Below are positions 43,829 through 54,295 of a DNA stretch of 64,000 nucleotides, in pieces. Numbering within the stretch: position 1 is the first letter of the stretch; the number at the start of each line of letters is the position of its first letter. This DNA comes from Angomonas deanei (lineage: Eukaryota > Euglenozoa > Kinetoplastea > Trypanosomatida > Trypanosomatidae), in contig LR877161.1 in NCBI GenBank assembly GCA_903995115.1, positions 62,001 to 126,000 on the forward strand. The letters are read 5' to 3'. The notes under the pieces were generated by a model. That model was not told the DNA's origin. It saw only the letters and a list, made by a program, of their open reading frames with translations, and did no database searches. The translations under genes were made by a program, and so were the position numbers.

Positions 43829-45626
43829 TTATTGTTCTGTTTGCCATCCGTCAGCAGGAAAGAATGGTTTCAGTGTGATCAAGGTATGCAGCAGGCACTT
43901 GGTCTTGGTGAAATGTAGGTCCACCCCCGCCGCGCTCCATAGCTGGGTGATGGTGTACCCATGAAAGACGGACTTCTCCCGCCGTCCTGCCTCCCCTCGC
44001 ACGACACTCACCGTCTGCCGCTGCAAATGATCCAGGATGGCATGAAAGTCGGTGGGGACTTCTTTCCGTAAGCGGAGGACCACCTCCTCGGCACAGTTGG
44101 GGAAGCGACACTCCCTGGTGTGATCCCGCCACCGCTTCAAGAGGCTGACCACCATCCCCATCAGCTGACAGCGCCGCTCGCTGTAGTGCTGGGGGCTCTG
44201 CGTGAGGAGCAGCTCCAGCACCGACAGGGAGACCATCAGCACCTCGCCCTGCAGGTCAGCGGACCACTGCTGGCAGGCGGAGCCGGAGAGACGCACGACA
44301 CACTGCTCTGTCGTACTCGTGGCGAGCTCTAACACGCTATAAGCAGTAAACAAGGTCTCCTCGAGGTACACCGCCCCGCACACCATCGTCACCAGTGAGA
44401 GGTGACGCAGGCAGCGCAGTTGGAGGGACAGCAAGATGAATTGAATCATGCGGATGGACACCCCGCTGGTGTGTTCTTGCTCCTGCAGCGTCTCCAGGGA
44501 GGGGAGGACGTGGTCGATGGAGTGGATCACTTTAACGGCGGTCCTGGCACAGAGGCGTAAGGCCCCACTGCACTCCTCCGCTACCTTCTCGTTAGGGCCG
44601 CCGCGGTTGACGATCTGGGCTACCGTCGACAGTAAGCACGCACACCGCAGCTCCAGCAGACTCAGCAGCCACGCCCCGCAGCGGCCCTGCAGGTCGGACT
44701 TCATATTACGCACCTCCTCCTTGATGACAGGGAGGACATCGTAGGCGTCGTTGGCGAGGCTGATGCCCCGCTGCAGGAGGGACGTCAGGAACCGCTCGTA
44801 GTGAAACTTCCACTGACGCTGCTGGTCCATGAAGGAGGCGGCGCTCCAGCTGCTGGTGGAGGACAGCAGTTTAGCGTCATGGCTGCCGTTGCTGTGGACG
44901 GTGTTGCTCTTATTGTAGTCGGTGGTGCGGTTGGAGTCTTGCGTGTTCACCAACTCCCCTTGCTGGTCGTTGGCATCCTGTGCCGCCAGGATAAAGTCCG
45001 GTAACAGCTCCCGAGGTGGGAGGGGCACCTCGCCCATGAAGTGCACCTCATTTCGTCTCTTTTGTGGGGTGGCAGGAGACTCCATCACGATGGGTTGGTT
45101 CGGCGTATAAAAAGGTGTCGGAGGGACATACGGCCAGCTGTACGGTCCCTCCAGTGACGGAGGCGGCATATGCACGTCTGGCCGGACACATCCCAAATAG
45201 AGCACGGAGGTATTATAACCAGAGAAGTACACCCCCACGATCCCAGCGAGAAAGGCCGCCTTCCCGTCGATGGAGCGCACCGCCGCCGTGAGGTCCACCC
45301 AACCCGTCACGGACCACCGCACAAAGTGCAGACAGTCGACGTACTCGCCTGGGAATAAGTGCTCGAGCACGATCCCCCACAGTAGTTGAGGGTACTGAGA
45401 TGGGCTCCGACTGACGGCGGGGGAGCGGTCCACTATGACGGCGTATTTCCACAATGACACGAGGGTCGTCAAACGAAGGGTTCTGCACGATATCACAAAA
45501 GTACGTTTTACCGGAGAATTCATCGTAGAGGGGGGCGATGGTGTAAGGCTCATTGCCAGGAAGGGTTGGAGACTTCTGAGGATACTGAGAGGAGGGAACC
45601 GCACCGAAAGTCGTCAGGGCAGGCAT
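43829..45626 (-). CDS. Hypothetical protein, helical, reading frame changes near the N terminus
   Basis: No family is recognised. The ATG at 45624-45626 opens a frame with natural-looking sequence (MPALTTFGAVPSSQYPQK..., GKTYFCDIVQNPSFDD). Soon after, this frame turns Arg-rich and implausible while the next frame becomes protein-like (WKYAVIVDRSP, FPGEYVDCLHFVRWSVTGWVD) and stays open to 43829. Skipping one base around 45440-45480, for example in CCC (plus GGG 45463-45465), joins the two. The joined protein of about 598 residues starts with a beta-rich part, has a Ser/Asn-rich linker near residue 240 and ends in an alpha-helical repeat-like region with many Cys and Leu. No signal peptide or membrane segment is seen. 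Confidence 0.7.
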
Positions 45627-45972
45627 TCTGATATGATGGTTGTTGTTGTTATTTTTTTTTATATGTATGATCGAAGAAAAAAATGCTTCAAAAGATGAAT
45701 CTGATAAATAATTTAAAAAAAAAAAAATGAGTCTGGACAGTAAAATTATAAATAAAGAGAAAATGGAACAGAGAACGGTACAACCTATTCACTGTGAAAA
45801 AAAAAAAAGGAGGGGAGAAACACAATGGCAAAAGTACAATGAGTGTCAAACATGTACGAACATACAATAATTTCCATCTCATGTGATACGAAGAAGGACG
45901 ATACGTTAAAGAGCAGTAAAATTATAATATACAACGTCGGGAAAAAAAAAAACAATTAATGATTTTATATGT
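45627..45972. other. AT-rich spacer, no gene seen
   Basis: Short low-complexity frames only. A GTT run at 45639-45650 lies just upstream of the preceding gene start, and A-runs occur near 45715, 45798 and 45943. Confidence 0.6.
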
Positions 45973-46884
45973 TTAGTTGACGTTTTCAACAACGATTGCG
46001 CTCGATAGCAAGTAGGAAATAAGCGTCTGTGGATAGGCCATACGAAACACGGACAGCGGCATGGACTTCACCTCATCCTTTTGGGTCTGTACATTGTACA
46101 CCGCATAACGTACGACTGGTTCATACTTTCGACACAATATTTCATTGATATGAGTGTTCAGGCGCGGCAGTTTGGCGACACTTTCCTGTCGCAGTAGTTC
46201 CGATTCCTCCACCCCGATGAGGTGCACGAGGGAGGAGGGGGCCACGTACGGGGCGCCACTGCGTACCTCGTCGGCCGGCACGATATCCACCACCTCTATC
46301 CCCTCCTCCTCGTAGGTGTCCTCCTCGCTGTTGACCTCACCAGGGGTACTGGTGTGGAACTCTTCGGTGAGGCTCTGGGTCACCGATCCCTTGTCGCAGG
46401 CCGGCAGCAGACCGCCCTGGCCCCACCGTGCCCGCCACTGCCGGCTGGGGGTCTCGGCAAGGGTATACAAGTGCTGCAGGGCGTCCTTCCTTCCGCCGTT
46501 CTTTTTGTGACTGCCGTTGTGTAAGAGGGCCCCACCTACACCGTCGGGCAGCATCACGTCCCCTAGCAGCATGGCCGTGCCGCCCTGCCTGCCACGCACA
46601 TACACCGCCGATAGTCTCTCCGGCTCCGTCCGCCCACGCTTCTTCTTCCGTGCGCCTCGCCTACCACTCGCGTTACGCCAGTTGGTGATGCTATGATCGG
46701 TTTTTTCAATGTACTGTTCATCGACCTGTTGGACAAGGTCCCCGCTGTGTGCCAGCAGCGACTCCCGTGACTCCCAGGTGCTCTCGTAGGCGGGGGCGGC
46801 CCTCCACTTCACCAAGTACTCTACCGAACCAGTTTGATTGTTGATACGACGTTTTAGTATTTTTTCTACATTTTCACCATCCAT
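45973..46884 (-). CDS. Chromodomain protein
   Basis: A chromodomain occupies about residues 1-58: VEKILKRRINNQTGSVEYLV, KWRAAPAYESTWESRESLL, with the aromatic cage candidates Tyr, Trp and Trp in place. Chromodomains bind methyl-lysine on histone tails. A basic patch GARKKKRGRTEPE near residue 75 may be a nuclear signal. The C-terminal ~100 residues are globular and may form a second domain (VRYAVYNVQTQKDEVKSMPL), possibly a chromo-shadow-like fold, which is unproven. I start at 46882-46884 because a textbook splice acceptor lies 12 nt upstream; a longer frame to 47004 would lie upstream of that acceptor. Confidence 0.85.
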   Translation of the reverse strand: MDGENVEKILKRRINNQTGSVEYLVKWRAAPAYESTWESRESLLAHSGDLVQQVDEQYIEKTDHSITNWRNASGRRGARKKKRGRTEPERLSAVYVRGRQGGTAMLLGDVMLPDGVGGALLHNGSHKKNGGRKDALQHLYTLAETPSRQWRARWGQGGLLPACDKGSVTQSLTEEFHTSTPGEVNSEEDTYEEEGIEVVDIVPADEVRSGAPYVAPSSLVHLIGVEESELLRQESVAKLPRLNTHINEILCRKYEPVVRYAVYNVQTQKDEVKSMPLSVFRMAYPQTLISYLLSSAIVVENVN

Positions 46885-46895
46885 GGGGAATGGAA

Positions 46896-46910
46896 CTAAC
46901 AAAAAAAAAA
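46896..46910 (-). promoter_or_regulatory. Predicted spliced-leader acceptor for the chromodomain gene
   Basis: On the minus strand ten consecutive T (46910-46901) are followed by GTTAG with AG at 46897-46896, about 12 nt upstream of the ATG at 46884. This decides the start codon. Confidence 0.75.
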
Positions 46911-47155
46911 GTGTTAGGACTACAATTCCATAAAAGCGAAAGAGAGAAAAGGGAAACATGGGATGGTAATAGCACCCAAAATCGTTAACACAATGGCAAC
47001 CCAATTACTGAATGAAAAACCGAAAAAGAAGATTACATACGAAAAAAATGTGATTTAAACAAAAAAAAAAATTTAAACTTTTACTTACTATATAATAACT
47101 AAAATACCTATGAACTCTCTTCCTCGAAAAAAAAAAAGAGAGGGTGGTGTGACCC

Positions 47156-47698
47156 TTAAATAAGCTCCACCACGGCACCAAGCTTCTCGAACAGCTCCTT
47201 CAGCTTCTCGGCGTCGCCTCGCGCAATGTTGGTGGCGACCAGACCAGGGCACTTCTCCACCGCCTTCTTGGCGTCGGCGATACTCAGGTTAGTGACGGTG
47301 CGGAGCTCCTTGATGAGCTTTACCTTCGCATCGGCCGGGTACTTCTCCACCTTCACATCCACGGTCAGCTTCTCCACCTTCTTCTTATCCGCCTTGGGGG
47401 GTTCGGCCTCACCCGCGGCAGGGGCAGCAGCGGCAGCAGCAGGAGCGGCCGCCATGACTACACCACCGCCACCACCACCACCGAGGCCCTTGAGGAGTGC
47501 CTTTTCGTAAAACTCTTCGCTATGACCCAGCTTCTTAAAAATAAGGCGCTGTAGGTCGGACACCTCCTTGAGGGTCAGCTGGGAGTAGGCACTAGCGAGC
47601 TCGTCCAGCTTCGCGTCGGTCGGCTTCGAAGCACAGAAGCGGGCAGGAGTGAGGCAGCTCACCGCCGCCCCTCGCATCAGGCATCGTCTCATCCACAT
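47156..47698 (-). CDS. Mitochondrial ribosomal protein bL12m (L7/L12)
   Basis: The C-terminal domain is a clear L7/L12: VKLIKELRTVTNLSIADAKK, AVEKCPG, ARGDAEKLKELFEKLGAVVELI. The N-terminal dimerisation helix (LTLKEVSDLQRLIFKKLG) and an Ala/Pro/Gly hinge precede it. The first ~25 residues from MWMRRCLMRGAAVSCL are basic and amphipathic, a mitochondrial presequence. The protein forms the stalk of the large subunit and recruits translation factors. The ATG at 47696-47698 lies downstream of an acceptor at 47726-47725; a longer frame to 47770 would start above it. Confidence 0.93.
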   Translation of the reverse strand: MWMRRCLMRGAAVSCLTPARFCASKPTDAKLDELASAYSQLTLKEVSDLQRLIFKKLGHSEEFYEKALLKGLGGGGGGGVVMAAAPAAAAAAPAAGEAEPPKADKKKVEKLTVDVKVEKYPADAKVKLIKELRTVTNLSIADAKKAVEKCPGLVATNIARGDAEKLKELFEKLGAVVELI

Positions 47699-47724
47699 GG
47701 GTAAAGTTATTGAATTGACTAATA

Positions 47725-47750
47725 CTATTAATGGAGAAAAAGAAAAAAGG
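47725..47750 (-). promoter_or_regulatory. Predicted spliced-leader acceptor for bL12m
   Basis: On the minus strand a C/T tract (47750-47734) is followed by AG at 47726-47725 and a second AG at 47720-47719, about 25 and 20 nt upstream of the ATG. Confidence 0.65.
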
Positions 47751-47888
47751 GATAAAGATTCATCAATCATGATATTTGTGGAGGTGTGCTTTTTTTTTTA
47801 GACTGTGTTTGTCTTTAAAAAAAAAAAAACAGCGTCTGTAATGTCTTTTCAACATTAGTAGTTATACAGAACAGAAAAAAAAAAAACA

Positions 47889-49266
47889 TTATTCATCCAG
47901 AAATATGGGAGTCCATTTCTTCTCCGCAGAGGCCTCCCCCTCTCCCCGCACCTCCACATACATCTCCGGCGACCAACTCAACAGGTGCGTATAAAAGTTA
48001 AATTTATTCACATCCTGCTCTCGCTTTATCTTCCGTCCGTAGCACTTCTGTATCAACTCCTCTGAAATAAAAATCTGTGTTCCGTTGAGTACGTTTAATA
48101 GTTGTAGTGTGTGGAGCACATCGGCGTGGGTGAGGGAGGTGGCCTCCACAATGTAGTTGATCGTCACCTGATGTCCTTCCTCTGCCGCCCGTGCGATACA
48201 GAGCACCACACACTCCGACCAGTACCCGTAATATAGCTGCTCCCCCAAGTCACTGAGTGGTTTCTCCGGACTGCCTAGCTTCCCCTCTCGCCGGGATAAC
48301 TCGTAACTCAGTTCAATCAGAAATCGTCCAATACCTTTGCTCTGGAACTGCGGTAGGACCAGGATGCAGGAGAGGTTGTGCATCTCGGGGGTTTGCTTCT
48401 CCTTGCTAAAGTATCCCAGCACCTCGAACCCGTCTGGGGTCATGGAGCAGAGTACGTAAAACAGAAAAGGCGTCATGTCGTGATCGAGGGCCTTGTGCTC
48501 TAAAAATAGTTTGGACAGTAAGGCTAAATTTTCACAAAAGAAGGGCTCCACCTTCCCGTCCACCTCTAGCACCGATAACAGCCGGACGGGATCGCGGTAT
48601 ATCTCATGGCCAGCTGGCCGGCGGAGACACACGGAGGCCAGGTGCCGCAGGACCGCGTCGTGGTCTAAAAAGGGCTGTACGCAGTAAGGGCAAATGTGCA
48701 GCGTCTGCTGCGGTGTGCTCGTCGGGAAGGTCGACGGGGCTAGGGTGCTGGGGTCCTCCCCCTTCGCCGCCGACTCGTACAAGTGCTGCACCGCCGGCCG
48801 CGCCATGTGATATGGGCTGAAGTACCACGTCTCCACCTCATGTCGGCCAATGCAGATGGAGTGAATATTCTTTGGTCTAGAAAAAAACGCGCTGTCATTT
48901 CTGGCGCGGAGGGTGGACACCTTCATGTGATGCTGGGGGATGCCACTCCCTTTTCGACGTGGGCGAGTTCGCCACCACGTGATCCCCGGAGGCCGTCTGC
49001 CGTCGAGTATTAATCCCTGTCGCCTTGGGAGAGATAAAACTATTGTGAGAACGGTAGTGCCCGCTGCGGATGCGCAGCTCCTCCGCGTGGACCCAGCGGT
49101 CGAGGCGGTTGTCCTGTTCAACGTATTTGATATAATACATGTAGGAGTCTGTGGCAGGGTTCCATGATACCTCCTGCACCACCGCCGGCCAGTAGGTATC
49201 CTCATAGCAGGCGTACACCTTGTCCTTCTTCTCGAACAGGGGGACGTTCTCTGGCATGGTCTCCAT
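47889..49266 (-). CDS. MYST-family histone acetyltransferase with chromo-barrel domain, frame changes between domains
   Basis: From the ATG at 49264-49266 the first frame encodes a chromo-barrel/Tudor-knot domain (VYACYEDTYWPAVVQEV, YIKYVEQDNRLDRWVHAEEL). The catalytic MYST domain is in the next frame: CPYC...H...C zinc finger near HICPYCVQPF, GRHEVETWYFSPY, the catalytic Cys in LSCILVLPQFQ, the acetyl-CoA loop QSKGIGR and the catalytic Glu in GSPEKPLSDLG. The first frame stops at 48895. Skipping one base between about 48900 and 49010, for example in the C5 run (plus G5 48935-48939), connects both domains into the standard MYST order, about 458 residues. MYST enzymes acetylate histone H4 and related substrates; kinetoplastids have HAT1-3 of this type and I cannot say which this is. 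Either a shift or an error must be involved, because neither half alone would work. Confidence 0.9.
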
Positions 49267-49648
49267 GTGAATTACTATTGTATATCTATTTTATTTTTTA
49301 GGAAGTGCTTTTGAATTGTAAGAGAACAAAGTATTTTGGTTTTATGAGGAGTGCCCGTTTGCCCGTGACCGCCATTAAACATCTGTAAATCACAACCACA
49401 AAAAAAAAAAGGCACTTCTTATTATTATTATTTATTACATATCACGTAAATCTGCACTTTTACTTCGAAAACAGAAAAACATGGTGAAGGTTTTTAAATA
49501 TATACACTACAAGTCGTATAAACGATGTGACGTCGTTCCTTTTTACATATCACACACACCAACAAATTTAAAAAAAAAAATGAGTATGGTCATTATATAG
49601 AAACGTTATTAGAAATACAGGATTTTCTTCGAGTGGGTAGGATGTGCC
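49267..49648. other. AT-rich spacer, no gene seen
   Basis: No coding frame or structured RNA is recognised. A-run near 49401, TATTATTATT stretch near 49420. Confidence 0.6.
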
Positions 49649-50707
49649 TCATTCCACCGGATACGCCACCGTCCGCTCCATGATTTGTAGGAAGGTAGAG
49701 TTATCCACGCTGGTGGTCAGTTTGCAGTTACGCCAACGGCCGCGCTTCGCCATGGACTGCTCTGTGCCGTACCAATCGAAGCACGTCTCCCCGCGGGTCT
49801 CACGACCGTGTAGTTCTACGGTGCAGTAGGTGTCCACGCTATCTAATATCGAGTCGGGGAAGAGGGCCGCCACGACCGCCACCGCGTCCGGGATCACGCA
49901 GGTGTCATCCTGTGTCGCCTCCGCATCCCCGGTGTCCGCCTTCGTGCCATCCTCCTTTGGTCGGGTGAAGGTCTCTAGGCGCTGGAAGAGCTTTTGAATA
50001 AAGATTTGAGTTTTATTCGGCCCTGTCGTCTTACTGAGACGGCCGACCCACTCGTCAAAGAAGCGCCACGTCATGCAGCAGTCGACGGTGGTCTCCCACG
50101 GCACCAGCAGCACCGGCTTCATCTCTCGTTGGTGGAAGACAACGTGCGCGGCCTCGGGGTCACAGTGAATATTGAACTCCGCGGTCATGTTGGAGTTGCC
50201 CTTCGCCTCGAAGGCACCACCCATCGCGATCACCGCCGGCTCCGTCTCGCTGCCGAGGACGTTGAATGCCTCCGCGTCAATCCGCATCGCCAGCGCCACA
50301 TTCGTCAGAGGCCCCAGACAGATGAGTTGGACGACTTCACCCTCGGCGAGGCGCACACTACGAAGTGTATCTATCATGGCCACCGCCGCGTGCTTGTGGG
50401 ACTGTTGCACCACACGCGAGGACGGCGGGAAGCCGGCGTCACCGAAACCATCCTTGCCGAACCCTCCCCACTGCACAGTCTCGCGCTCCCCAACCAGAGG
50501 ACCACTGGCGCCCCTGTAAAAGGGAATATCTCGCTTATAAAAGTCCAGCAGCTTGCCGAGGTTCTGCATCCCTTGGTCCACATCCACGTTCCCCCACACC
50601 GCGGTGATGGCAATCACCTCCGTGTTGGGGTCCGTGAGGGCGGCCATAATGGCGATGGCGTCGTCCCCGCCACAGTCGGTGTCGACAATAACCTTTCGCT
50701 TCCCCAT
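49649..50707 (-). CDS. Inosine-uridine preferring nucleoside hydrolase
   Basis: The calcium-binding signature DTDCGGDDAIA starts at residue 9. NMTAEFNIHCDPEAAHVV and the C-terminal region with DAVAVVAALFPD (the conserved Asp/His part of the active site) complete the family pattern. It splits the N-glycosidic bond of purine and pyrimidine nucleosides and is central to purine salvage in kinetoplastids, which cannot make purines. Length of 352 residues is slightly over the usual 315-330 because of an acidic Asp/Thr loop near residue 255. Start at 50705-50707. Confidence 0.95.
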   Translation of the reverse strand: MGKRKVIVDTDCGGDDAIAIMAALTDPNTEVIAITAVWGNVDVDQGMQNLGKLLDFYKRDIPFYRGASGPLVGERETVQWGGFGKDGFGDAGFPPSSRVVQQSHKHAAVAMIDTLRSVRLAEGEVVQLICLGPLTNVALAMRIDAEAFNVLGSETEPAVIAMGGAFEAKGNSNMTAEFNIHCDPEAAHVVFHQREMKPVLLVPWETTVDCCMTWRFFDEWVGRLSKTTGPNKTQIFIQKLFQRLETFTRPKEDGTKADTGDAEATQDDTCVIPDAVAVVAALFPDSILDSVDTYCTVELHGRETRGETCFDWYGTEQSMAKRGRWRNCKLTTSVDNSTFLQIMERTVAYPVE

Positions 50708-50977
50708 CTAGGACGTAAAAAATCCCAGCTATAATAATATACTACTGTAGTGAGGGAGGGGAAAGAAAAAAAAAAATGTTTAGAAACAGAAGTGTTGTTT
50801 AGTCGCTGCAACAGTATTTTAATAAAATAAAAAAAAAGAGCCTGCTCTTTTGGTTGATGTTTTTTAGCGATCTAAAAAGTAGACGAAAAATCTATAATCT
50901 AACATACTTTATTTAAAAAAAAAAAAATCAATTCTATTCACAAATCACATCATTCCATTATTCGTTACACTTCTATA

Positions 50978-52378
50978 TCATTTCTTCACCCCATAGTACC
51001 GATAATTCTGATAATAGTTGGCATCGGGGTAGTTGCCACCATACCGCTGCAGCAGATAGTTTCCGTTAGAAGTAGGTAGTGCATTGCCCATGTGGGAGGA
51101 GGGGCCCACCGGCCGCTGCGCTGGCGGCGGAGACTGCTGCGCCGCCTGTCGCTTCTCTGCCTTTTGTTTACTAATCACCTCCATCAGCTCCTCATAGGCA
51201 CTCTTCCGGAAAGGGTCATTGGACGCGGGGACGTTGACGTTCTCTTGTAGCGATGGCAACTGTGGGACAGCGTTCAAGGCGTCTTGATAGGCTTTATTAA
51301 ACGCATCTCTACCGTCCGCACCACTTCTATTAATCCTTTCTATGGAAGTGGCAATGATACGTCGTCGTCGCTCGATTTCGTCTATCGAGGGGTCCGCCTC
51401 GCGACCACCAAAGGCGCTGGATTGGGTCACGGTGAAGGCGGTGTTGTTATCGTTTCGCATCAGCCCAATGTCATACCGTCCAATGTGCTGTAGACTACTC
51501 GTCACGTTCGTCAGAAGGGTCCGCACGTCGTAGTTGGACTGGACGAACAGACGGCACACGGCGTCTCGCACCATCTCGTCCACCTCGAGGTAACGGGTGC
51601 CCTCTTGGTTGGGTACCCGCTGCAGCGCCTCCCGCTCCAGCTGCTGCCACAGGGAGAGTGGCATGACTTTCGGGGCGTGGGACTCCGGTGGTGGCGGTGG
51701 GGGCGGAGGGGCGGCCGTCGTGGCGGGTTGATCGTAGGTCCCCCAGGCAGTGGTGGTTGGCTGAGTGCCGTAAGGCTCTGTCGTCGTTGTCGTTGCTGTT
51801 GTTGTTGGATAGTAGGACGACGTCGTTGTCCCATACGGATAGGCGTTTGGTGCCGGGGTGGTAGTGCCATAAGGGTTGGGGGTAGGGGTAGGGTAGCCAG
51901 TCGTGGTGTTGTACGCTCCTGGCTGCGAGTAGGACTGGGGTGCCTGGTAGCCGCCGATCCCCCCAGTAGTAGTAGAGTACGAACTAGGGACGGTGGTGGT
52001 GTTAGGGGCAGGAATAGTACTGCCACCGGTGTAGCCTCCCTGGGCGGCAAGAGGGCTGCCAGCCGTCAAGGGGTTGCTCGTACCGGCAGAGAGGGGATTA
52101 GAGTTATCGGCCGACAATGGGTTGTTGTTGCCGCCACCAGCCAGCGGGGAGGGGGCTGGGAGAGGGATGGGGCCGGTGTTGTACGTTGTCGTCGGTTGGG
52201 GCGGTGGCGGAGGGGCCGTCGTCGTGTTCGGCACCGGTATCGGTCCTCCATTAGCGAGTGGAGAGCCACTTGGGAGAGGCGGTGGTGCGACGCTGGGGTT
52301 GGGCGGAGAGTTCATCGGAGTGACGAATCCCACCAACGGGAGCGACACCCGATGATCCAACGCTTCCATGTTGAACAT
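50978..52378 (-). CDS. Hypothetical protein with Pro/Thr-rich N-terminal half
   Basis: No family is recognised. Residues 20-230 are a low-complexity tail of Pro, Thr, Tyr and Gly (repeats such as NPLSAGTSNPLTAGSPLA and runs of Pro). From about 235 on there is a folded helical part: LSLWQQLEREALQRV, VDEMVRDAVCRLFVQSNYDV, RNDNNTAFTV. The C terminus is Gln/Pro-rich and ends YYQNYRYYGVKK. The tail resembles proteins of RNA granules or coats, but that is only composition. Start is MFNMEALD at 52376-52378; an ATG three codons later is equally possible. Confidence 0.75.
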   Translation of the reverse strand: MFNMEALDHRVSLPLVGFVTPMNSPPNPSVAPPPLPSGSPLANGGPIPVPNTTTAPPPPPQPTTTYNTGPIPLPAPSPLAGGGNNNPLSADNSNPLSAGTSNPLTAGSPLAAQGGYTGGSTIPAPNTTTVPSSYSTTTGGIGGYQAPQSYSQPGAYNTTTGYPTPTPNPYGTTTPAPNAYPYGTTTSSYYPTTTATTTTTEPYGTQPTTTAWGTYDQPATTAAPPPPPPPPESHAPKVMPLSLWQQLEREALQRVPNQEGTRYLEVDEMVRDAVCRLFVQSNYDVRTLLTNVTSSLQHIGRYDIGLMRNDNNTAFTVTQSSAFGGREADPSIDEIERRRRIIATSIERINRSGADGRDAFNKAYQDALNAVPQLPSLQENVNVPASNDPFRKSAYEELMEVISKQKAEKRQAAQQSPPPAQRPVGPSSHMGNALPTSNGNYLLQRYGGNYPDANYYQNYRYYGVKK

Positions 52379-52552
52379 TTTTATAAAAAAAAAAGGAAAA
52401 ACTGTCCAAAGGATTATCTAAAAAAAAAAAGACAGAAAGAGAGAGAAACGATAATATTGAACGGTTCAATTGTATCATCGAAAAAAAAATAAACAACAAA
52501 TCGTTTAAAAAAAAAATGTAAAACAACCCTTTCTGTGATACTATTATACAAT

Positions 52553-54082
52553 TTACTCGTCCGCGGATTCATCCTTACTAATCTCCCCAGCGTCGTACTT
52601 CTTCTTTGTCTTGGGGTCATGGAGGATCTTATACGCCACAATAATACGCTGCATGTGCTTCTTCTTGACCTCGTTGTCCTCCTCCTTATTGACGTCTGGG
52701 TGATGGATGCGGACCGCCTCTCGGAACGCCTTGGACACGTCCTTCGCGGTCGCCGAGAACTCCTTCCCCTTCAGACCTAACAGCTCGTAGTAACCAAGTG
52801 GGTCGGCGTCGACCAAGTCCGTGCGGCGACGGTTCTTGGGGTCGAAGTGCTTCCCCTGGGCCCGCGCCCTATCCCTGGCCGCCTCGTCCTTCACGCGCTC
52901 CTCAAACGCCACCTTCTGCCGTGCGCGGTGTCGCAGCTCCTCACGGTACTCATACTCCCGCCGCTCCTCGTCGTCGGGGGTCCAACGGTAGCCGGTGCTG
53001 TCGGAGGCAAGGTTCAACATGCCCACCGACTTGAGCTCCGCCATCTGCCGCGCTTGATCTCGGAGGAATCGCATCGTGGCTATCTTAGACAGCACCGCGG
53101 TGGCGAAGAGGCCTCCCGTGACGGCGGCTGCCGTGGCCAGGCCAGGATCCACCAGCGGGGCTAACGAGAGCAGGGAGCTGAGGGCCACACCGGCAGACAG
53201 GGTGGTCTTGGTCGTGGGGTTCACGTGCAGCACCGGCCCCACCACCTTCCCCGTCGCCCCGCAGATAAAGGCAGGAACAGGGGCGGCGTTGGACCGGGTG
53301 GTCACCATCAACTTGATCAGCGGCAGGAACACCGGACGTATCTTGGTCACCTCCATCCCTAATTGAATCACGGTGACGTTACTCTTGACAAACGAGCCGT
53401 GAAACTTTTTCAACTCGTAATCCACGCGGTTCATCACCACTTTCCGATCGACGCGCTTCTCTAACACTGACATGGCGGTGTTGGTCGACATGGTGAAAGG
53501 AATGACTTTCGGTTTCCGCTCCATCGCCTCCAACTCTTTTAACAGCTCAAACCGTGAGATGAGCATGGAAGGGATGTGCGTGCCGCAGACACAGCGCTCC
53601 ACCACGCTGAGCGGCTCTACGTAGGAGGCACACACCTGGTTCATGGGCATGTACTCCCCGAACGGATAGCTAAACTCATACCGAGGACCTTCCATCCACA
53701 CCAGGCAGTTTTGCTGGGTGAGGAAGTTGGGATCCCGCTGGAGCAGTTCCGCGCGGAATATGCCGGAAGCAGAGGTGGACGACAGCCAGAAGGGCATCAT
53801 GTACCGCTCTACCGCCTGAGGTTCAACCGACGTCTTGTGGTGGGCACAGACACGGTCCACTGCCTCCGCGTCGGTGATCTGAAACGGTATGCCGTACGCT
53901 TTTTTGTCAATGGTGGCGCGACTCTTCTCCAGACGGTCCGCGTTAATCACGAACGGGGCGACCTCGATGTCGGAGCTACCCCTGCGCTCCTCAAAAAGGT
54001 CGCCGAAGGAACGGGTGGAGGTGCGTAAGTGGTGAAGCAGGCACAGAGGGGGACCCCCCGTGAATGGCCTACACCGTAGCAT
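52553..54082 (-). CDS. Mitochondrial J-domain protein with membrane region
   Basis: A J domain lies at the C terminus (DPLGYYELLGLKG..., HPD within RIHHPDVN near residue 460, KILHDPKTKKKYD). The basic, hydroxylated N terminus (MLRCRPFTGGPPLCLLHHLRTSTRSF) looks like a mitochondrial presequence. Around residues 295-335 two hydrophobic segments separated by a short loop (ALSSLLSLAPLV, TAAAVTGGLFATAV) suggest membrane insertion. The J domain stimulates an Hsp70, so a role in import or in assembly at the inner membrane is possible. The middle ~250 residues match nothing I recognise. J domain at the far C terminus is an uncommon arrangement. Confidence 0.85.
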   Translation of the reverse strand: MLRCRPFTGGPPLCLLHHLRTSTRSFGDLFEERRGSSDIEVAPFVINADRLEKSRATIDKKAYGIPFQITDAEAVDRVCAHHKTSVEPQAVERYMMPFWLSSTSASGIFRAELLQRDPNFLTQQNCLVWMEGPRYEFSYPFGEYMPMNQVCASYVEPLSVVERCVCGTHIPSMLISRFELLKELEAMERKPKVIPFTMSTNTAMSVLEKRVDRKVVMNRVDYELKKFHGSFVKSNVTVIQLGMEVTKIRPVFLPLIKLMVTTRSNAAPVPAFICGATGKVVGPVLHVNPTTKTTLSAGVALSSLLSLAPLVDPGLATAAAVTGGLFATAVLSKIATMRFLRDQARQMAELKSVGMLNLASDSTGYRWTPDDEERREYEYREELRHRARQKVAFEERVKDEAARDRARAQGKHFDPKNRRRTDLVDADPLGYYELLGLKGKEFSATAKDVSKAFREAVRIHHPDVNKEEDNEVKKKHMQRIIVAYKILHDPKTKKKYDAGEISKDESADE

Positions 54083-54295
54083 TCAAAGAAAGGAATACTA
54101 ATAAGTTGTGTATACCCTTACAAAAGACAAAAAAGGAGAAAAACCAGTTGTCATTGTTGTTGTCTTGAGGAGACATCATTTTTACGCTTATGCTACAGAC
54201 GTCGAACTGAAAAAAAAAATAGTGATTTTCAAAACCGATTGTACATATAGATTCATAAATAGTTTACATTCAAAAAAATACAAATATTCAACATA

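Noticed and set aside
46885-47004. 40-residue N-terminal extension of the chromodomain protein
   Set aside because: A strong splice acceptor at 46897-46896 lies downstream of that ATG, so it would not be in the mature mRNA.
51605-52492. 295-residue plus-strand open frame
   Set aside because: Antisense of the Pro/Thr-rich tail of 50978-52378; Gly/Arg-rich with no domain.
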